A DNA stretch of 64,000 bases from JAWVFM01 sp038237625. Lineage in GTDB: Bacteria; Actinomycetota; Thermoleophilia; Solirubrobacterales; 70-9. The notes beneath the pieces are model-generated. The model saw only the letters and a program-made list of their open reading frames with translations, searched no databases and was not told the origin of the DNA. The stretch is from assembly GCA_038237625.1 (NCBI GenBank), contig JBBRYM010000004.1, positions 62,001 through 126,000 on the forward strand, given 5' to 3'. Each line of letters opens with the position of its first letter. The first letter of the stretch is position 1. Shown here piece after piece: positions 61,948 through 64,000 of the stretch. Made by a program: the position numbers and the translations under genes.

Positions 61948-62780
61948 AGCTGCGCGCGCCCGCGAAGCTGAACCTCTGCCTGTACGTGGGGCCGGTGCGT
62001 CCCGACGGGCTGCATGAGCTTTGCTCGCTGTTCTGTCCGCTCGCGCTCGCCGACCAGATCACGGTCTCGCCCGCCGAGGACGACGAGGTGGTCTGCGCCG
62101 GGGTCGAGGGCCCCAACCTCGCCGCGGCTGCGGTGGACGGGCTGCGCCGACTCGGGTGGGCCGCGGACCCGGTTCGTGTCGACATCGCCAAGCGCATCCC
62201 CGTGGCGGCGGGGCTCGGCGGCGGCAGCGCCGACGCGGCGGCGGTTCTGCGGTTCGCCGGGGACGGGGTTGAGGGCGCCGCGGTGCTCGCGATGGAGCTC
62301 GGCGCCGACGTGCCGTCGCAACTGGAGCCCTCGTTCGCGCTCGTCTCCGGCGCGGGGGAGAAGGTCGAGCCTCTGCCACCGCTCGCGGAGTTCGGCGTGG
62401 TCGCGGTGCCGGGAGAGGGACAGCTGCGAGCCGCAGACGTCTACGCCGAGCTCGACCGGCTGGGCGGCGGGCGCTCGGCGGCCGAGCTTGAGGAGATCGA
62501 GGGCAGCCTGCGCTCGGCGGCCGCGGCAGGTCGCTCTCCGCTCGATTACGCCGAGCTCTTGCTGAACGACCTCGAGGCGCCGGCACGCTCGCTCGATCCG
62601 GAGATCGACAACGCCCTCGCCGCGCTTTCACGGGCGGGAGCGGCGCACGTGATGGTCGCCGGCTCGGGCCCAACGGCGATTGGCCTTTGCCGCGATTTCG
62701 CGGACGCCGACGCGGTCGCGGCGGCGCTGCCGCCGCGATACGCGGGCGCCCTGGTCACCTCCAGCGCGCAGGGCGCGTGA
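61944..62780 (+). CDS. ispE: 4-diphosphocytidyl-2-C-methyl-D-erythritol kinase
   Basis: A 278-residue GHMP kinase of the MEP pathway to isoprenoid precursors. LRAPAKLNLCLYVGPVRPDG is the family N-terminus, PVAAGLGGGSADAAAVL the phosphate loop, and HVMVAGSGPTAIGL the C-terminal glycine motif. The ATG at 61944 overlaps the rsmA stop; the stop overlaps the following DedA-type gene. Length is within the family range. Confidence 0.96.
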   Translation: MKLRAPAKLNLCLYVGPVRPDGLHELCSLFCPLALADQITVSPAEDDEVVCAGVEGPNLAAAAVDGLRRLGWAADPVRVDIAKRIPVAAGLGGGSADAAAVLRFAGDGVEGAAVLAMELGADVPSQLEPSFALVSGAGEKVEPLPPLAEFGVVAVPGEGQLRAADVYAELDRLGGGRSAAELEEIEGSLRSAAAAGRSPLDYAELLLNDLEAPARSLDPEIDNALAALSRAGAAHVMVAGSGPTAIGLCRDFADADAVAAALPPRYAGALVTSSAQGA

Positions 62781-64000
62781 AGATTCCGCGCGAGCGCCGG
62801 CCTCAGATCGCGATCGCCGTGATCGCCTTCGCAGCGCTGTTCGCCACCAGCCGGCTCCTGGACTCGATCGACATCCAGAAGGCCCTTCACGACGTCTCGA
62901 ACAGCCTCGGGGCGTGGACCTACGCGGTGGTGGGGCTGGCCGCGTTCTTGGAGACGGGCGCGTTCGTCGGGCTGGTGCTGCCCGGTGAATCGGTCGTCAT
63001 CCTCGGCGGTGCGGTCGCGGGGCAGGGGGCGACATCCGTCGTGGTGACGATCGCGGTCGTGTGGGCGTGCGCTTTCGCGGGAGACTCGGCGAGCTTTGTC
63101 CTCGGCAGGCGCCTGGGCAAGGCGTTCATCCTGCGCCACGGGCCGAAGCTCCGGATCACCGAGGAGCGCTTCGAGAAGGTGGAGTCCTATTTCAGCCGTT
63201 ACGGCGGCCGGACGATCCTGGTCGGGCGATTCATCGGCCTCGTCCGGGCCCTGGCGCCCTTCACCGCGGGCAGCTCGGGCATGGGCTACCGCAACTTCTT
63301 CCCCTACAGCCTGTTGGGCACGGGGCTGTGGTCGGCGACTTTCTCCCTGCTCGGCTACTTCGCCTCGAAGCATCTGAACGCGGCGGCGAACGCGGCGGGC
63401 AAGAGCACGCTCTACTTCGGCCTCGCGGTCGCGCTCATCGTCGGCCTGGTGATGGCCGTGAGATACCTCCGGGAGGCGGAGAACCGCGCGCATCTGGAGG
63501 CGAGGCTCCAGCGCAGCGGCTGGGGCCGCTCGCTTCTCGCCTGGGGCCGGCGGCTGCGTCCTCATGCCCGCTTCGTGCTTGCGCGGGTCACTCCCGGCGA
63601 TCTCGGGCTCGAGCTGACCGCGCTCCTGTCCGCGGTTGCGGTGGGCGCGTTCGTCGTCATCGCTCAGGCGACCTCGCTACAGCCGACCACGGGTGCGCTG
63701 GCGATGGATCGCTGGGCCTTCGACGCGCTCGACGCCGTCAGGAGCGGATGGCTCGACGAGCTCGCCAAGGTGGTGACCGGCCTGGGCTCGACGTGGGCAA
63801 CGGTCGCGGTCGGCGTCGTGGGCTCGGCGATGCTCGCGGCCCGCAGGCGCTGGGCGGAGATGGCGGTGCTGTTCGCCGGACTCGTGGTCGTCACGATCGC
63901 CAGCGACTCGGTCAAGGCTGCGGTCGACCGCCAACGGCCGCCGGACCCACTGGTCAATGCTGCCCTGTCGTCGTATCCGAGCGGCCACGCCGCCCACGCG
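62777..64000 (+). CDS. DedA-PAP2 fusion membrane protein, 3' end cut by window edge
   Basis: Open from GTG 62777 through the last base (408 codons). The N-terminal part is a DedA/SNARE-associated membrane protein: FLETGAFVGLVLPGES and SRYGGRTILVGRFIGLVRAL (with the functional Arg pair). After a linker at about residues 235-275 comes a PAP2 phosphatase domain with KAAVDRQRPP (motif 1) and SYPSGHA (motif 2, catalytic His); motif 3 lies outside. Such fusions probably combine lipid-carrier flipping with polyprenyl-pyrophosphate or phosphatidic acid dephosphorylation. It follows ispE with a four-base overlap, so isoprenoid synthesis and lipid-carrier recycling may be linked. Confidence 0.85.
   Translation, partial: MKIPRERRPQIAIAVIAFAALFATSRLLDSIDIQKALHDVSNSLGAWTYAVVGLAAFLETGAFVGLVLPGESVVILGGAVAGQGATSVVVTIAVVWACAFAGDSASFVLGRRLGKAFILRHGPKLRITEERFEKVESYFSRYGGRTILVGRFIGLVRALAPFTAGSSGMGYRNFFPYSLLGTGLWSATFSLLGYFASKHLNAAANAAGKSTLYFGLAVALIVGLVMAVRYLREAENRAHLEARLQRSGWGRSLLAWGRRLRPHARFVLARVTPGDLGLELTALLSAVAVGAFVVIAQATSLQPTTGALAMDRWAFDALDAVRSGWLDELAKVVTGLGSTWATVAVGVVGSAMLAARRRWAEMAVLFAGLVVVTIASDSVKAAVDRQRPPDPLVNAALSSYPSGHAAHA

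Overview
The window is a gene-dense chromosomal segment from a high-GC bacterium. It probably comes from the Actinomycetota, most likely a Thermoleophilia/Solirubrobacterales-like lineage. The grounds are strong G/C bias at third codon positions, frequent GTG starts, 1-4 base stop/start overlaps, a WS/DGAT-type acyltransferase, many TetR regulators, a type B succinate dehydrogenase in C-A-B order, a eukaryote-like NADP isocitrate dehydrogenase, and the metG/tatD/rsmA/ispE neighbourhood. The placement is an inference from gene content; no rRNA is present to confirm it. I found no rRNA, tRNA, insertion sequence, prophage or CRISPR array. No gene-free stretch exceeds about 220 bases. Both window ends cut through genes.

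Layout. 1-5.5 kb: a divergent glycoside hydrolase 3 family protein (cut), then lysC-asd (aspartate pathway) and a large GT-C-like membrane protein. 5.5-7.7 kb: a metallo-beta-lactamase-fold hydrolase with a 51-residue leader gene, and a divergent cation/proton antiporter. 7.8-15.6 kb: two complete and different succinate:quinone oxidoreductase loci on the minus strand. One is type E-like (flavoprotein, iron-sulfur protein with an extra cluster cysteine, cysteine-rich CCG subunit). The other is type B (sdhC-A-B). A DUF4242 gene lies between them. 15.6-25.8 kb: site-2 protease, M28 peptidase, OsmC, enoyl-CoA hydratase, a VapBC toxin-antitoxin pair with a visible operator, a tetR-aidB operon with a perfect operator, a LAL-type LuxR regulator, a second DUF4242 gene and a small secreted protein. 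25.9-28.2 kb: icd-mdh. 28.3-34.4 kb: a coiled-coil/AT-hook/winged-helix DNA-binding protein, a fatty acid hydroxylase-type enzyme, a cysteine-rich small protein, a cyclic-nucleotide-binding protein convergent with an adenylate cyclase-ATPase, and an RNase Z-like hydrolase. 34.6-38.0 kb: hsp20-lon and a small membrane protein. 38.1-40.8 kb: an R2-like diiron protein fused to an SCP2-type domain, between two TetR genes. 40.8-46.3 kb: a four-gene ABC exporter/lipoprotein operon. 46.3-51.3 kb: glyS, fmdB, an LCP ligase, a ROK kinase and rsmI. 51.4-64 kb: WS/DGAT, lipoprotein, metG, an ABC pair, a Baeyer-Villiger-type monooxygenase with divergent TetR, a GT39-like transferase, tatD, rsmA, ispE and a DedA-PAP2 fusion.

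How the genes fit together. There is a clear TCA block (two SQR systems, icd, mdh). Lipid and acyl-CoA metabolism is represented by the AidB-like dehydrogenase, enoyl-CoA hydratase, fatty acid hydroxylase, WS/DGAT, diiron-SCP2 protein and Baeyer-Villiger monooxygenase, several of them under local TetR control. A protein quality and envelope group comprises Hsp20-Lon, site-2 protease, LCP, GT-C proteins and lipoproteins. Translation and isoprenoid housekeeping genes (glyS, rsmI, metG, rsmA, ispE) sit at the right. The most unusual items are the side-by-side type E and type B SQRs with a nested hairpin abutting the type E flavoprotein start codon, the diiron-SCP2 fusion with its TetR operator, and the ABC permease carrying an apparent DUF11-like insertion.
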